A DNA stretch of 64,000 nt from Sphaerosporella brunnea (GCA_008704415.1 VXIS01000083.1:1-64000), one strand, 5' to 3'. Positions 41,878 through 55,150 are shown, counted from the stretch's first letter. Made by a program: numbers and translations. Notes: a model not told the origin generated them from the letters alone.

Positions 41878-44800
41878 AGGCGCTGGACACAGGAGGGATG
41901 CAAGAGGTGATAAAGAAAGAACAGGATAGGCGCGGAAAGCGGAAGAAGAAGGGAGGGCCTGGGTCCAGCGTGCAACCTGAACGCTGACAGCGCGGGGTGC
42001 TGGTGTAGGCGTCAACGTTTATATTGGGATGGCTCCCGGCCACGCATGAGGAGGAAAAGGAGAAGCAGAAGGGTTCAAGTTCCAGCGTAGAACAGTGAAC
42101 AGGGGGTTCATTACGCTCGTTTTTGTCGTCGCGCTCAGCTCGTTGAGGTATTTGCGAGAATTGCACCCTCGCCTATAGGTCCGGAGATGGTAGGTTGACG
42201 TACCTATCATTGTTTATACTCCACAGGTAATCTAGTCTTGGACCAAAGATGTGTCATCTCGGTGGGACAAAGAACCTCATCGCGATACCACCTTGAACTG
42301 GCACTCGAATGTGTGGCCGAGCCCTGGACAAGTGCTCAATCTGTTGTTGCTATCGCCGTGGATCGCTGGACCCGAGCGGATCGATCTAATGCGTCCCTGT
42401 GATGTTCTTTCCAGCACTCGGGTTGATGGTCGTTATGCTGGCTATAACAATGTCTGCGAGTTCACCGCTGCTGGGAGCGTTAGGATTATGATGAAGCATA
42501 TTTAGAAGTATATCTTCTGTACTTCATTTTATTGTTGAACTGCTGCCGCGACTGAAGTCAATCGACCAGGCTGTTTCATCAACCCACGTAGCCGCAAGCC
42601 AGCCGGTCTGGTTATGAGGAATACTGCCTATAGGACTGCGGTAGGTTTACGGAGGTGCCGAGGATATTTCGGCAAGATTTCTACAAGCTCAAGACCACCA
42701 ATAATATCTGCGATAGATTCAGTGCCTTCGGGGCCCCTAGGATGTCTTCTCCTATGGGAAATAGCTGACCGGTAAGGGGAGCAACGACACTCGCAGATAG
42801 TGGATCTGCGCTGGGGGAGAGGGAGATCTCAAACCCTTGAATATTAATAAGCACACCGACGTCGGCAATCATCGACTCAGCATTTTTAGGACTCCAAAGA
42901 GGAAGAGGGCGACTCCAAGGCTACACTGCGTCCTGGTACAGCTAGCCATGCGTCAGGAAGAAAGTGCGTTGCGGGGAGATTTTGGCCTCAACTCAACCAG
43001 TTGAACAACCACCTTGACGGAAGCCTCTGCGATAGGTTCACAACATCAAGGCTAGCTTAGGTGCATACTCTCTGGCGAAACGATGGCCAGGTAGTGGTAG
43101 TCATGTATCAGTACGGGTGCAGTCACGAGAGCCGCAACATTTGGAGCAGATTTCGTTCCTTTCGAAACCAGCTGATGACAGGGACGCAAGGCGACAGCAG
43201 CGAGATATTGAGCACTTGCGCATAACTCGAACGGCCATTCGAAGGCCGGTGGATGGTTCACCGAGAATCAATGAAATGCACTCGCTGTCAGACGCAGGCG
43301 GCTTCGTAGCCGCGCTGATTGAACAGCCGCCCCGGCTGCCTCCTTCTGGTTGCCGACCAGCCGGCCGCGGGGAATACCACCCGCTTCATTGCCGCCGTGC
43401 ACCTGCTTGTTCGTGTCGTGCAGATGGATCCATAGCCACGATCGTCTCCTCCTGTGCAATATGACCGCGCTTTGTGATTTCGCTTTTTCGACACTGTTCA
43501 GTCTGTTCGCACAGGCTGCCTTATCTCTTCGAGGATGTGAGGGACATCACGCTCAGTATATAACCACTGAAATACGCGCATTTTGCAGCTATTCTTCTAC
43601 TCCACCGGCAAACAAGGCGCCTGAGCAATGTACTTTTTTGGTTATCGTGTATACGCACAAAGTGTGGTGTGGCGATGCACCTAGGCAACGATTCGAGCAT
43701 ACTGGAGGTCACCAAAAATGACACCGCACTCCGACCTAACGCCACCGTCATCGCCGACAGCTACGGCGGGACAACAGTTTGCAAACCTCGCCCTCGTGGG
43801 GGCTGCATTGGCTCTGGTATCGTGGGGTCGCGCTTATGGAGGTGAGCATCCCCATACACACCACTCGCTTTGTGCCCACCAGCTACAAGCAGCAACATGG
43901 TGCTCTTTGCTTGTCTATACCTGGCATTGGGGGACCAGCTTTTGCTTCAATAACCTACCACTCCTCCGTTTCCCCGAAGGCGGCAAGCTCCAACACGCCG
44001 TGCAGCGGGTGCGGAATGTCCGGCCGTTCTGAAGCAGCATGCCGGGAGCTCCTCAAGCAACGGAGCGAGCAGGGGCTGCCCACGCACTCGCCAAATGGCT
44101 GACCGTGCATGACCCGACGCGCCTGCTCCGGACATGGCGGCGCGTAATGCGCAGATGCAGGATGCGAGCTCGGATTCCAGTAAGGCGCCACATCTAATGC
44201 CGCAGTAGCCGTGCTTGCCAGTCATGAAGCGGTTGACTTGGGCTCCGAAATTCCTTGTCCTGCTTACAGTCCAGCCGGTACAGCTGCTCCACTCCTCCTG
44301 CAACCTGACTATTTCTCCCTGGCCGCCAACCGACTAAGTAGTCGCCGTTGTCGGCGTGGTGGATGTGATGAGTGTACAGTACCTAGTGTTCGGCACAACC
44401 AAGATTCTGAAGCTAATCGCGTTCGCCAATAAGGGTCGCTATTCCGGTTACGGTGACAAAACGGTGGCTGTAGTGTATCCCGGAGTGCAGATACAGGAGA
44501 TCGTTCACCGGGTGAGCAACAACACTTGCGCAGGGCAATACGTTTGGGAGACCGCATCTTGTACAGGCAGGGAAATCAAAGTTTCGGCGCTGACAATTGA
44601 TATAATCACTAAGTACTGAACCAAATCTGATTTTCGCTTTCTTCATTGTCCCGGAAAACCTCCTGCAGCCGGCTCACCATCTGCAACAATGACTGCAGTT
44701 GCGATATAGGATGCCTATCAGAGCGATCCGGGTGGGGTTCGGTCGAGTTATAGTATTGCATGGAACGTCACAGCGTCGTGAAATCGTCCATGCCGCGCGA

Positions 44801-45726
44801 GACCCCGTCGTTCCGCAAGTTGCTCTGGTAGCATCGTCGCGCGTGCCCTGCAATAACAGCTTGCCGGTTGTCAGATGGATGAAAACTGGTTGACGTAGCT
44901 ACAATTGTTCTTACAAGTACACGCTCCATGGGAACCCAAGTTTTGAGGCTTGCATCCGACAACGCTGAGTCCTCTCCAGAGGCATGCTGCGGTACTAAAG
45001 AGATGACTGAGCACCCGGCTGCACCTTACCCCTCAGGACTTCAACTGACCGCCATGCCCGCGCCGCCTGCGGTTCAACACGTACGGCCCCAGCACCGCCC
45101 TCCCCCCTCACCCAACATCTACCATACTACCTTGAACTGGCCTATGTTTGACCCAGGAGTCCGTCTGCCATGGGAACTCGCAGCTCTGAATAGTTCGCCT
45201 GTGACCGGAGTTGAATTGCTCAGCATGTGGGCAAAACCTCCTGCCACTGCGCCCGCTGCTGCCACCCCGCCTCCCGCCACCTCATTACTTTCACCTGGCC
45301 GCTGGGTCTCCCGGGTGTAGTCGTGCTGACAAGCCTGAACCCATTGGCGCTAAGGCTGCGCTTATCGATGTTTAATTGAGGAAGCCACGCAGCGAGGCTC
45401 ACGAGCCTACCATTGTTCTTGGATCGGTGACTCCGGTAGCCATCCCCGGGATTATAAACACGCTGACTCTATTGCCGCCGCCGATTTGCATGCTGGCTGG
45501 TTATGAGCCGGTAGAGATATCAACGCGATCTCACTGTGACGCATCCCAGTCCAACACAGGTACCTGGCTGCTGTTTACGCTGCGGGTAGCCGTCCTATTC
45601 TTCATAAACCCATTCATTTCCCCGCTACCAATCGCGTGTCTGCTGGTGCAGATATGGGGCAACTGGTGATTAGCGAAATCGTCTCCTCCTGCCATCCTCC
45701 TATCTCCAGCTGGGCGTCATTTACCC
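41878..45726. other. No defensible gene; possible ancient duplicated fragments
   Basis: Short similar segments recur: GCCGTGCT-GC-AGTCATG with its translation AAVAVLASH at 41630-41660 and 44200-44230, and ACCTTGAACTGGC at 42288-42301 and 45130-45143. They may be remains of a duplicated unit, but the stretches are too short to define it. Confidence 0.3.
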
Positions 45727-45945
45727 ATGGGTATACGTGTTCAGCGAAGATCATTTCAATCGCCTTACTGATCACACCTCATATGACCATGCAATTGAGC
45801 TGATGGAAGGGACAGCTCCGCGTTTTGAGCCAATGTACCCCCTATCAGAAAGAGAGCTAGAGGTGCTCGGAGAATACCTCAAGCAAGAACTAGCTTCAGG
45901 TAAAATTCTACAAACCAAGTCAGCGGTAGCAGCGCCCGTCTGGCG
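45727..45945 (+). pseudogene. Ty3/gypsy reverse transcriptase N-terminal relic
   Basis: The translation VFSEDHFNRLTDHTSYDHAI, ELMEGTAPRFEPMYPLSERE and LEVLGEYLKQELASGKILQ corresponds to the beginning of gypsy reverse transcriptase (HxxxDHxIxLxxGxxPPxxPxYxLSxxELxxLxxYL). It ends after KSAVAAPV and no catalytic motif follows. It differs from the element at 1.3-4.0 kb and represents a third gypsy lineage. Flanking sequence on either side shows no further recognisable parts. Confidence 0.75.
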
Positions 45946-48900
45946 CCTGATGAGCGCACGAAGTCCATTGTCGTGGACCCTGTGCTTGTCGCTCGAGTTA
46001 CCAACCACGGAATGATGTGTCAGGGCAGTCACGCATGCTCGTGACACCGTGATACATTTGACTACGGGGTTTCAACGTTCAAACCACCCACGTCGGGCAG
46101 CCGACCCGGATCAATCTCAGCTGACGTGCTTGGTGTCCGAGGTTTGGCCAACATTGACTACTCCTAAACCCTATGCTGCAGCTGCACCTACAACATTTAC
46201 CTCTACACTTGTGCAGCTCTAAAGCTTCCGTATGTCTTGCGCTGTTGACATGCCTGTTGCGGATGAGACAGCACAGGCACAGCCGCCCTGCACGCCTTCA
46301 TCTGCTGTGACCCTACTATGTTCACCTGGCCGGTAGGTAGCGGTGCTTGGTCGTCTAAACAGTCTTCATGGACTGCCACCGACGCCGTGCTTCTTCATGT
46401 TGAATGAATCTGGGTATAAATGAGATCTCCGGCTCGGTACGTGCCTGGATCTTTGCACTCGCCAGTGTTTGACCTGAGAGTAGCCGTCCTCGGGAAACTC
46501 GAAAATCTGAATCATTTGGTGTTGACACTGCTCTGACAGCAGTTCAAGAGTGGGAGGCAAGTGAACATAAGGTAGCGTTCGGCGGCCGAACTGGACAAAT
46601 TCGCCGACTCCTGCTGCTTCGGCGTCCGCCTCGGCTGCCATTCTACAACCTCCACCTCCTTGCTGTTTAAGATATGAGTAGATGTACTATGGCTGGTTGA
46701 CAAGCTCAATGTATTGCTGCCGTCTCAGAGCGTGATCACGTTCAGCTGGCTAAGACAAGGCGTCAATCGCCTAGCGGTCAACGCACAAAAACGTTGGCTA
46801 TTGCTGTCCCGCCTATGCGAGACCTTCACCGTGGCAATCTAGTCCTTTTGTTACCGTGTAGAGGCACCACGCGTGTGGTACGACACGGCACCGTGGCAAC
46901 GAGCGAACCGCGGGACAGGGCGGCCGGGCGCCACTAGCACTCACGGAAAGGATGCCAGGGCGTTGAAATGCCTAAGCAAGGTCGGTAACCATTAGATGCG
47001 CCGTCGACGCCGCAACCGCCGGTTCCTATGGCTGTATACCGCCCGCGAAGCGTATCAGCGATTTTTGGAGCCGCGGCGGGAACCAGTATGGGGTGCGTTG
47101 CCGGTAGTTCCTGGCTGGTGACACAATGCAGGCTGTCAGCAGATTGTGGATACCGCATAGTCTGCCGTCATGGGTATCATCAACTCTTGAGATTGACATG
47201 ACAAACCTCCGACCGACCGGTGGATTGCTGGTGTGCATTTTCTCTTGTGCAGGAAACCTTGGATGCTGCTGGATCTCAACGACGACTAATCCGTACCGTA
47301 TTTGCACTGGTATTCGCACTGGTATCCCGAGATAGCGGTGCTGGTGGGGTGAAGCATTGCCAACCAGATGCCCGTTTCGTCATTGCGCCGTCGGCCGCCC
47401 CCCATTGGCTCCTGTTGGTTGCCGTTGTACATTGGAGCAGCCGTCCTGGGGATCATAATCATGCCGAAAGCATGGACACCGTTGGCGCGTTGGGTGCGCC
47501 TGAACTGGGGTAGCCCCCCCAGCTCTGGTACCATGCTACGTCGATATGACCGCGAATGCAGATCGGAGGAGCAGCTTTTGCTTGCTGCTCAGAGCCCACT
47601 AGGCCTTGGGCTAGAAGGTTGCCGTACCTAGGACTGTCCTCCATGCTGCATACTGCATGAGCACGGGTTCCACGATAGCTCATTCATCTCGTTGAGCACG
47701 CCAGTGAATGCGTCCCTACTAGGATACCTTCTCCTTCTCCCGTGGACCTACTCCCTATGACGGGTCCCTGTTCGCCCTCGGAGTTGTCGTCGGAAGACTT
47801 CGAAGAGTGCTGAGTCCACTGTTGCTGTCGCGGTGATTGCTGGTGGCGATATAGTATAGGCATCAGAGAAATGACCAGTCCATGGCCCGGATGCCTCAGA
47901 CTAGTAAGTTGCCGTGTTCTGAAACGTAGACCTGGTACGGATACCGTACTTTCCCGGCCATAACGCAATTGCGCCGCCGCCGAAGTATACTGACACGTAC
48001 CAGTCAAGCTGTGTGACAGGTGGTCGGAAGCGACGTGCTTGGACAGTGCTCGACCAGCAGTGATCAGTAAAACCTCCAACAGAGCGGGGAGATGGAGACC
48101 GCGGCAAAGGCCTGAGGGCTCGCTCTGCCCCGTCTCCACCTTGTCTCCAGTGTCTTCGTCGCGTTGACGTTTCATGTTGCGTCTTCCTGGCTCGCTTCGA
48201 ATCACTTTCCATGCAGCCTCCCTGCCCGCCGAACAGTACGTATCAGTATACATCGGCGTCTGTGCAATTGCGTTATTACCGGCAAAATACGGTATACCAA
48301 TGCATTTTGTAGCGTTACCTGAACGCCGACTCAGCAACACCTCAATCAAACGTCAGACTACACCACGGCCACTATGATGGTTCCCACAACCAATGCCACC
48401 TCGCTGCGAATTGATACGTTGAGCTGGGTGCTAGGCGGTGCCGATGTAGCTAACCCAGGACCTCAATCCTTCGATGACCACCGCCTCAAGATCGGCTGAG
48501 ACAGAGCGGAATCACAACTTGGTGGCCCCGGTTGTAACCCCTCTCCCCCGCCTGCCCCAACCGCCAACCGCCCGCCACGATCCCTGTTGTCCGCAGCCCA
48601 GCCCCGAGCAACAGCAATAGGACGTCAAGCGCGCATTGGCGGTAAGGTGAAGGTATGCACGGCTACATCGTGAAACGCATCATTGTCAGTCAGCATAATG
48701 CATTGAGGATTCGCTGGCGGCGTGGGAGCATGGGGTTTTTTTTCTCTGCCCGTCAACCTGGTCAGGTCTTGTCATGCGCGCCTCGTCAGGCTCATCCTGT
48801 TGCGTCAATGTCGTCTCGTGCGGTCGTCAACTCTCGTCTCGGCCGCTCAACAACACTGATCTCCACCAAGTTCGGCCTCCCACCTCCCTTCAACCACCGT

Positions 48901-49610
48901 GGATGTAAAGCACAGCGAGCGACTGCAACCGTGTGCTTGCATGTCAGTCTTCCGGTTCCGCAGGTGTTCGAGCAGGTTGTCCGGGACAGTAATTGCGCAG
49001 GTCTCGGTCATTCTTTGGATGATGTGGCGGTATTTCGAATGTACTCGGGCTGTTTTAGAGAGGTCAAGGTCGGTGCAGAGCGGAGTGATTATGATTGAGA
49101 AACCCTCAAATTTGGCATTGACAATTCTGACATCAGCGTGCAGCCGCCTTGCCTGTGCATTGATACTATACGATAGTTTGTTTTTCAAGGCAAATGATTG
49201 AATTATATGATTAGAGTACAGGTTACAGCGGACGTTCGAGTCATTCTGTCACGTACGGACATATAATTAGTACCACGGCGAGATGTAGTCCGACAGCTGA
49301 AACTTCGGAGTTGCGTTGATATATTCCCTGGTCATCATAGTAATCCAAGCGGGGAGTCTTCCCCTGTAAAAGGAGGCAGCCCTCCATCGTATTGACATGC
49401 CATATGTCTGCTCTCAAAGCGGCCGAGGATGTTGCGATCGATGATTGGGGCTTTCAATCGTGTATCAGAAGGGTCTTTTCATCGCAAGGACTGTGTGGGT
49501 AGATTCGAGCTAGGCTCGCCGTACATATATATGACTCTCCCTGTGACATATTACATTTTACCGACTGTCTTGTCCGATTTCCACAACTTCGTCTTTCAGG
49601 GCGCCGACCG
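45946..49610. other. No defensible gene
   Basis: The minus-strand frame 46366-46641 (PPTLELLSEQCQHQMIQIFE) and the plus-strand frame near 46690-46840 (VDKLNVLLPSQSVITFSWLR) look somewhat coding-like but match nothing I know. A minus-strand frame at 48847-49188 is open but starts with TTG. Confidence 0.3.
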
Positions 49611-49877
49611 ATGAACACCACAGCTGCTACCCCCACCACCCCAAGCTACCACAATTGATCTAACGTGTCGGCTGCCTCTCAGAAAACTGACCAGGCCAAC
49701 CTATCGCACGACTCTCACGAACGACCGCCGCCAGACACGACAGCCACGCCGCTATACACCGAGTTCCGTGGATTATGCAGAGAGATCGGTATCTCAGTCA
49801 ACAACAAAGAGGCGATGGTACAGATGCTGACACGGATTCACGAGCAGTGCACAGCGTCGGGGTACTGTTGGACCTGA
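49611..49877 (+). pseudogene. Short unrecognised protein with one in-frame stop
   Basis: ATG 49611 starts MNTTAATPTTPSYHN, a TGA follows, and the same frame continues SAASQKTDQANLSHDSHERP, a Pro/Thr-rich stretch, and then LYTEFRGLCREIGISVNNKE and AMVQMLTRIHEQCTASG before the stop at 49877. The last 35 residues have the helix-turn-helix rhythm of a small SAP-like or similar domain, but this is only an impression. I do not recognise the gene; it may also be the first exon of a larger one. Confidence 0.3.
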
Positions 49878-51150
49878 ACTATCCACATTTACAAGCCGGT
49901 TATCATCCGAGTGTTGGTTGACGATTTGACCATGTACTGGAATGCATTGTATGGTTGTTCGGAACGCTACTTGTCCCTGGTGTTGTCGACGATATTATTC
50001 TTCGCTTGTGCTTGGATAAGGTCAGGAATTCCAGGCCTAAGGAGAGAAGAAAGAGGGCATGTGCTGGGTCGGGTACCGTATACTCTTGAATTCACAATAT
50101 ATCCGTTGCACTAGCTTTCAAGGCTGATCTTTTGAAGCCCTAGAAGCAGGATAACTGAAAGAACAAACCACAAAGCGGCTCTTGCTGAGCCAGATGACGT
50201 CTCATGCGCAGACCAAGATAACCACAGTGGTCGAAGGAGCCAGTTACACATTGTGGTTGATGAATCGGCTGTCACCAGTGCCACCAGCGAGGAGTCCTCA
50301 GAACTGAGGGGTAATTTCACTGCACTGCCTCAAACGTCAGAGAGCCCCAGAAGTGCACGATGAGTACAATAGAGTCCGAAAAGACCGAGTTTCCATGCTT
50401 CTTTTTGTAGCCTTAATCCACGACTCCAGCGACCACGATTGTCCAAGGAAGTGAGTGAAAGCTTTATCTGAGTCACCCGAAGGGACCCCGTCGCCAGAAA
50501 TTTCGAGGCGGCCGGTTTCTCTACAACCCCCGGCTATGATGTCGCAATGACAGTCGCAGCGGAACCTTTCCCCAGCTCTTTTGCAGGTGCCATTGTGGTT
50601 CTACCGGAGCTTGCACGGGGCCCAAATGTGGCATCAGAAGCGTCCCCTTCATAAAAAACAGCCCCGAAGGCCGGTTTACCGGCACGTCTGTTCTACATTG
50701 CCGCCTCAGTCTGCCCCGGTCTTCGGTATGACGTTCCCTGCACCCTCTGCAGTTCAGAATGCCACTCGCGCGGCCTTGATAAATCTCACACTCGCCGATA
50801 TTGAAACCACGCTGATGGAACAGCTAACCAGGGAAGACTTTTACGAGCCATTCTGGCAAACACACGTCTGCTGGGGATAGCACTGATTACGTTGAAATAG
50901 CAGGACTGGTATGCGGGCGAAGATGGTGTTCCCGCGTTCGTGGGGTGCTTGCAGCACCTCATGGTGACCTGGCAAAAGGCCATCGAACCAAAACCTCACA
51001 TAATGTTCCTGTCTACGTCGTCACGTCCAAACCACAGAATCAATCAATCAAACCAACCTCGGACTGCTACCATCATCGAGTAAGACAGAGATCAAATGGT
51101 GGAGGAGCCGTTGGTAAAGCTACCCGCCTTGAGGGTGCGAGACAAAAGAG
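49878..51150. other. No defensible gene
   Basis: Open frames are below 100 codons and show no domains. The interval ends at the target duplication of the hAT element at 51159. Confidence 0.4.
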
Positions 51151-51158
51151 GTGAGGAT

Positions 51159-52257
51159 TAGTGATGGACACGAGCCGAGCCGGCTCGAGCCAGAGCCGGC
51201 TCGATCCGCCTAAATTTTAAGCTCGAGCTAGCTGGAACAAAGGTGAGTCCGGCTCAAGCTGGGGTCGAGACTTTACTTTAGCATTTTGTTGGCACCAAGC
51301 GCCGCATCAACTCCCATCTGAACCCACCGCACCCGTGATACTGCACCTTCAACGACTCATAGCCACCGCGCGGCCAGGACAACGACAACCTCACCATGTC
51401 GACGGTCCCTAGCAGTGGCTGCGGATGCCATAATCGACTCAATGCTGGAGAATATGTGCACCGGGCGCCTGCTCCTGCTCCTCCTGACGAAGAGAATGAA
51501 GTTATGCAGGCGTTCTACAAGAAACTCTGCTGACAATGGTGTAAAATTAAATAGAAAATCTCATGGAACTCGCATTGATGCCTGTGAGGCAGATACTTTC
51601 CAAGGTGCTGCCAGAGTCCGTACAGTTAGTGGGCAGCGGAGCCTGCCTTACACTGCATTTCTCTACAACCGAAGAATCATGTTCCGAGAACAAGTTACAG
51701 GAAAGAGCGGATCTGCTGCGCGTGCAGTGGACACTGTGGAAGGCTTCGATTCTGGCACAGAAGCTTATACTAATTCGGATGCTGAGGAGCAGCAGGCAGG
51801 ATCCCGCACGCGAAGGCGGAGAATACCCAAGGCAGGAAACTGGAAGGCCGCTGGAGCTTGTACTCTGTTGCCATCGCCGAAAGATGTGGGGCCCTTATGA
51901 TCCCTCTTACACAACAACCAGCGCTTTAGCCCGGCATGTTGACATCAATTATGAGAATATATCTTTCAACGAAGTGTCAGTAAAGAAAATGATCAACGAT
52001 GTTCGCATTCAACAGGAGGCAAAAAGAACGATACCTAGACGTCGGACCAAAGCCACCCAGGCGAGCCTTGGGAGGCAAGCGGGGGAAATGTTTAACCCTA
52101 CAACCTACCGCCAGCTGCTCTATCTTTTCTCTGAACTGCGAGCCGGCTTGAGCCTGGCTCGAGCCCACTCCTGATCAGCTCGAGCCCACGAGCCGAGCCG
52201 GGAAATTTCACAAGCTGACTCTAGCCTACCCTCGGGCTTGAGTCGTGTTTATCACTA
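51159..52257. mobile_element. hAT element with GAGCC-rich ends, internally deleted, 1099 bp, 8-bp target duplication
   Basis: The left end is TAGTGATGGACACGAGCCGA and the right end is GAGTCGTGTTTATCACTA, imperfect inverted repeats. Both subterminal regions are dense in GGCTCGAGCC-type palindromes. Flanks are GTGAGGAT (51151-51158) and GTGGGGAT (52258-52265), an 8-bp target duplication with one mismatch. Inside are two overlapping plus-strand frames (51415-51900 and 51563-52174). Neither contains the hAT catalytic or dimerisation motifs; a Cys/His cluster with TTTSALARHVDINYEN near 51870-51960 might be the end of a BED finger. The element is non-autonomous. Confidence 0.8.
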
Positions 52258-52265
52258 GTGGGGAT

Positions 52266-52619
52266 ATGCGGGCCTCTCGAATGAGCATGAACGTGAATAT
52301 TTCCACCGCGCGTCCGCCAACCATATCGTTGCCACAGCCTTACATAGCAACATCGAAATGGGGTGCTGTACGGTACGCCCACGACCACGATGTGATCGAC
52401 AAGAACAAGCGACGATCTTCCTTGACGGCAAAGTCTCGCCATTTTTAAAGCAACGCAATGGCTACAACCAGCAGCGACAGGTCTTTAGAGACCCTCACAG
52501 AGATGCAAAGGAAATTTTCGGCATTCAGCTCCCACATGTAGAACGTGATGGCGTTCGTGATAAATAGATACACAAACTGAGAACATGCTCCTTTACACAA
52601 CGGATGAATCACGATGTCC
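52266..52619. other. Short spacer between two hAT elements
   Basis: Overlapping short frames occur on both strands at 52.22-52.57 kb, with nothing recognised. Confidence 0.4.
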
Positions 52620-52627
52620 AGTCAGAC

Positions 52628-53354
52628 CAGCGCTGTCACACGTCCGTCCAGTCCCGCTTTGGGCGCGGCCCGGACCGGACTGATTGAAACAGGCTTTTGA
52701 AATCACGGCTTGTTTGGACCAGTCTTTGTGAATTGAGACCCAGGCCCCTGAGAGCACCAACCAGGCCTAGAAGTACCCGGCGCCCGGCGGGCCCTCCAGG
52801 CATCTGAAGCTTTTTGCTTGCACATACATCAAGGAAAGGAACAGGAAAGCAAGTCGGAATACTGCAGCGCTACAGTCGGAGTGGTCACAATAGCTCTTCT
52901 GTCACGCTCCATGGGTTTCGAAATCTTTGGATTTGTGAGCATAAAGTCACCCATATTCATCCGCCTCTCTTCCGACCTGCATTTTCTGGGTTCAAGTGCG
53001 TCAAACTGGCGAGATTTGTGAGTAAATCGTCACCATTTCCGCTTTGCCGTATTCGGACTCTCGTCCGAGTTGCTGTTTTTTGGGGTAGATTGACCAGTCT
53101 TTTGATTGCGATTGAAGGTTTAGCTGCGGTGGAACGAGCACCGCACAATTTGCGCTTTTAGTGGCGCCGCGTTCGCCACAATCACCGACCCGACCTTAAT
53201 TCGCGGTACAGGGTACCGGCCGGCACCTATCAGATATCACGGTTTTTCGTACGCCGGCCCGAGCCTATTGGGCTTGCCACATCACCGGCCCGACCTGACC
53301 CACTCCGTGGGGCCCCGTTCGACCCAGCAGGCGGCTGGACCATTGACCGCCCTG
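52628..53354 (-). mobile_element. Non-autonomous hAT element, 727 bp, perfect 8-bp target duplication; inverted relative of the 13.3-kb element
   Basis: On the plus strand the left end is CAGCGCTGTCACACGTCCG and the right end, read on the minus strand, is CAGGGCGGTCAATGGTCCAG. AGTCAGAC occurs on both sides (52620-52627 and 53355-53362). The terminal 180-200 bp on each side match, in inverted orientation, those of the element at 13269-14143 (for example GGGGCCCC with GGTCAGGTCGGGCC, and GCGCCGGGTACTTCT). The middle has no recognisable transposase, unlike the 13.3-kb copy. Confidence 0.85.
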
Positions 53355-53362
53355 AGTCAGAC

Positions 53363-54950
53363 TGCAAAATTTGTTGACACAGTGACCGTTGAGCGTGGAT
53401 GCCGGTGCAGGAAGCGGTCTACAATGGACAATGGATTCAACGGCTGACTGCGAGCGAGCACTCTATGAATACCTACGCAGAATTAAGTAGATGGGCACGA
53501 AGTAGTGGTTGAAACGCCCGCACAAGCTGCTCAGCTGTCGTCACAACCCTCTCTGGTACCTATCGCGCTCCTCACCACATCCACAGTCTGTCTCCAGCGC
53601 TGGCTCTTGTGATAGCGATCAAGCACGCAGAGGCTGATAACGTTCAAAAGGGGTTGGCAATGACTGAACGTTGGAATTCGACCTGTCAAACTTCGAGCGG
53701 TGGTGGAGTTTGTCCTTCACTATCACTGGAAGATGCGTAACAGCTACTTCGATACTGTTCATGATCAAAAGAACGCGGGTCTACAAATGAGAATGAAACG
53801 TTGATTGCACCACTTTGAGAGCCGCAAACTCCTCTGAGCTTATGAGCACACCAAGATGCGATGTTGCGCATGACCGTGTCGACAACCACCGTGGCCATGG
53901 GTTTGACTATTACGTTTTCATTACTGCGAAGCAGAGTGAGTGTGTGGTGAATGAACTGTGTGAGGTTAAAAAACTCACCAACCAAATTCGCCTCCAGCAG
54001 TGACGGAACGTCCAGATCCAAGATGCCATTGAGCACCCACTGTATCTGGCAGGTCAAAGTTGACTTTTGCGCAAACGCTCCCTCCCTTGAAGATGACACG
54101 GCGGGAACATCGGGTTGTCCAAACAATGGAGGGTAATGATACGGCGAATGGAGTTCAAGCACGAAAGCTCCTGCGGAGGACACCAGATTACATCTATCAA
54201 AAGGAAACTCAAGTATAGGTTGATTTCGAATTGTGTCTTATCCTAGAAGTTCTTGGTTAAGTTTTATGAAGACCCTCCGAAAGAGATACCTCCGCGGGTT
54301 GCTGAGGTATCGGTGTGGGTATGGGTTCTGGACGATCAAGTGGTGGCGGGCGGCGGCATTGCGTGCCGTGGGTCGGCAACGATGATTGAAAAGAGGGGGG
54401 AAATAAATGCAAATGGGCGTTGAGTTCGTAAAAGCAGGCGACGTGTTGGTGTTCATTCAGTTGCAGCACCGCACGATATAAGGGTTTCCATTGTATGGTT
54501 GCGACAATGCCAGACATCGGACACTCACTCTAGCAAATGCGGCTTTGACACTCCAGCAACCCCCAAACGCGGAAGCGACCTAACACAATCACTGAATGTT
54601 GTTCCCGGTCGATGTACATACAATCGGCTGGAACCTGGCAATACATCATGCGTCCGCACCTGTCCCGCATGCATAAGCTCCGTACTCCCCCGCCTGAGGG
54701 TACACCTTCACCCAGCGCCCACGTACTGGGGTAGGAACTAGTTAAAGGCAATGGCCCTTAGCCGTTACTTCATCAGATAATCACCCGGAGGCAAATAAGC
54801 CTGGGGAAAACGTGAGACTGCGAGGTCATTGAGATGACTCGCCTTGGGCTGCTACTAAAAGCACTCCGGAGAGCAGAGTATTGTTACCAGCCGTCAGGCG
54901 CACGGAATAGTATTATGTTACGCACGTTGCTTGGTTCCAGGGGCTGTCGA
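53363..54950. other. No defensible gene
   Basis: A minus-strand frame at 53686-54183 (165 codons, with LHSPYHYPPLFGQPDVPAVS and VDTVMRNIASWCAHKLRG) is the longest and has an ATG-like context, but I recognise no domain. Low-confidence short frames make up the rest. Confidence 0.3.
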
Positions 54951-55150
54951 CAGGGCTGTCAAACGTCCGGCCAGTCCGGCTTTGAAGGAGGCGTGAACTG
55001 GTTTGATTCAAACGGGCTTTGAACCTTACGGCCCGTTTGGACCAGCCAATTTTGCACGGGACCCAGGTGACTGACTGAAGGTGCCCATTAGGCCCGGTGA
55101 ATACCCGGCACCCGGCTGGCCCGGCAGTGTGGGTGTAGGTCTACAAGTGT
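54951..55150 (+). mobile_element. Single end fragment of the 13.3/52.6-kb hAT family
   Basis: It begins CAGGGCTGTCAAACGTCCGG at 54951, with a partial tandem copy CAGGGGCTGTCGA immediately before it, and continues with the subterminal features of the family (TTTGATTCAAACGGGCTTTG, GGCCCGTTTGGACCAG, ATACCCGGCACCCGG). The opposite terminal repeat was not found. Confidence 0.65.

Noticed and set aside
43718..45320. Possible endogenous viral coat-protein remains (Ala/Pro-rich tail near 45240-45290)
   Set aside because: Only low-complexity composition supports it; no conserved viral motif could be identified.
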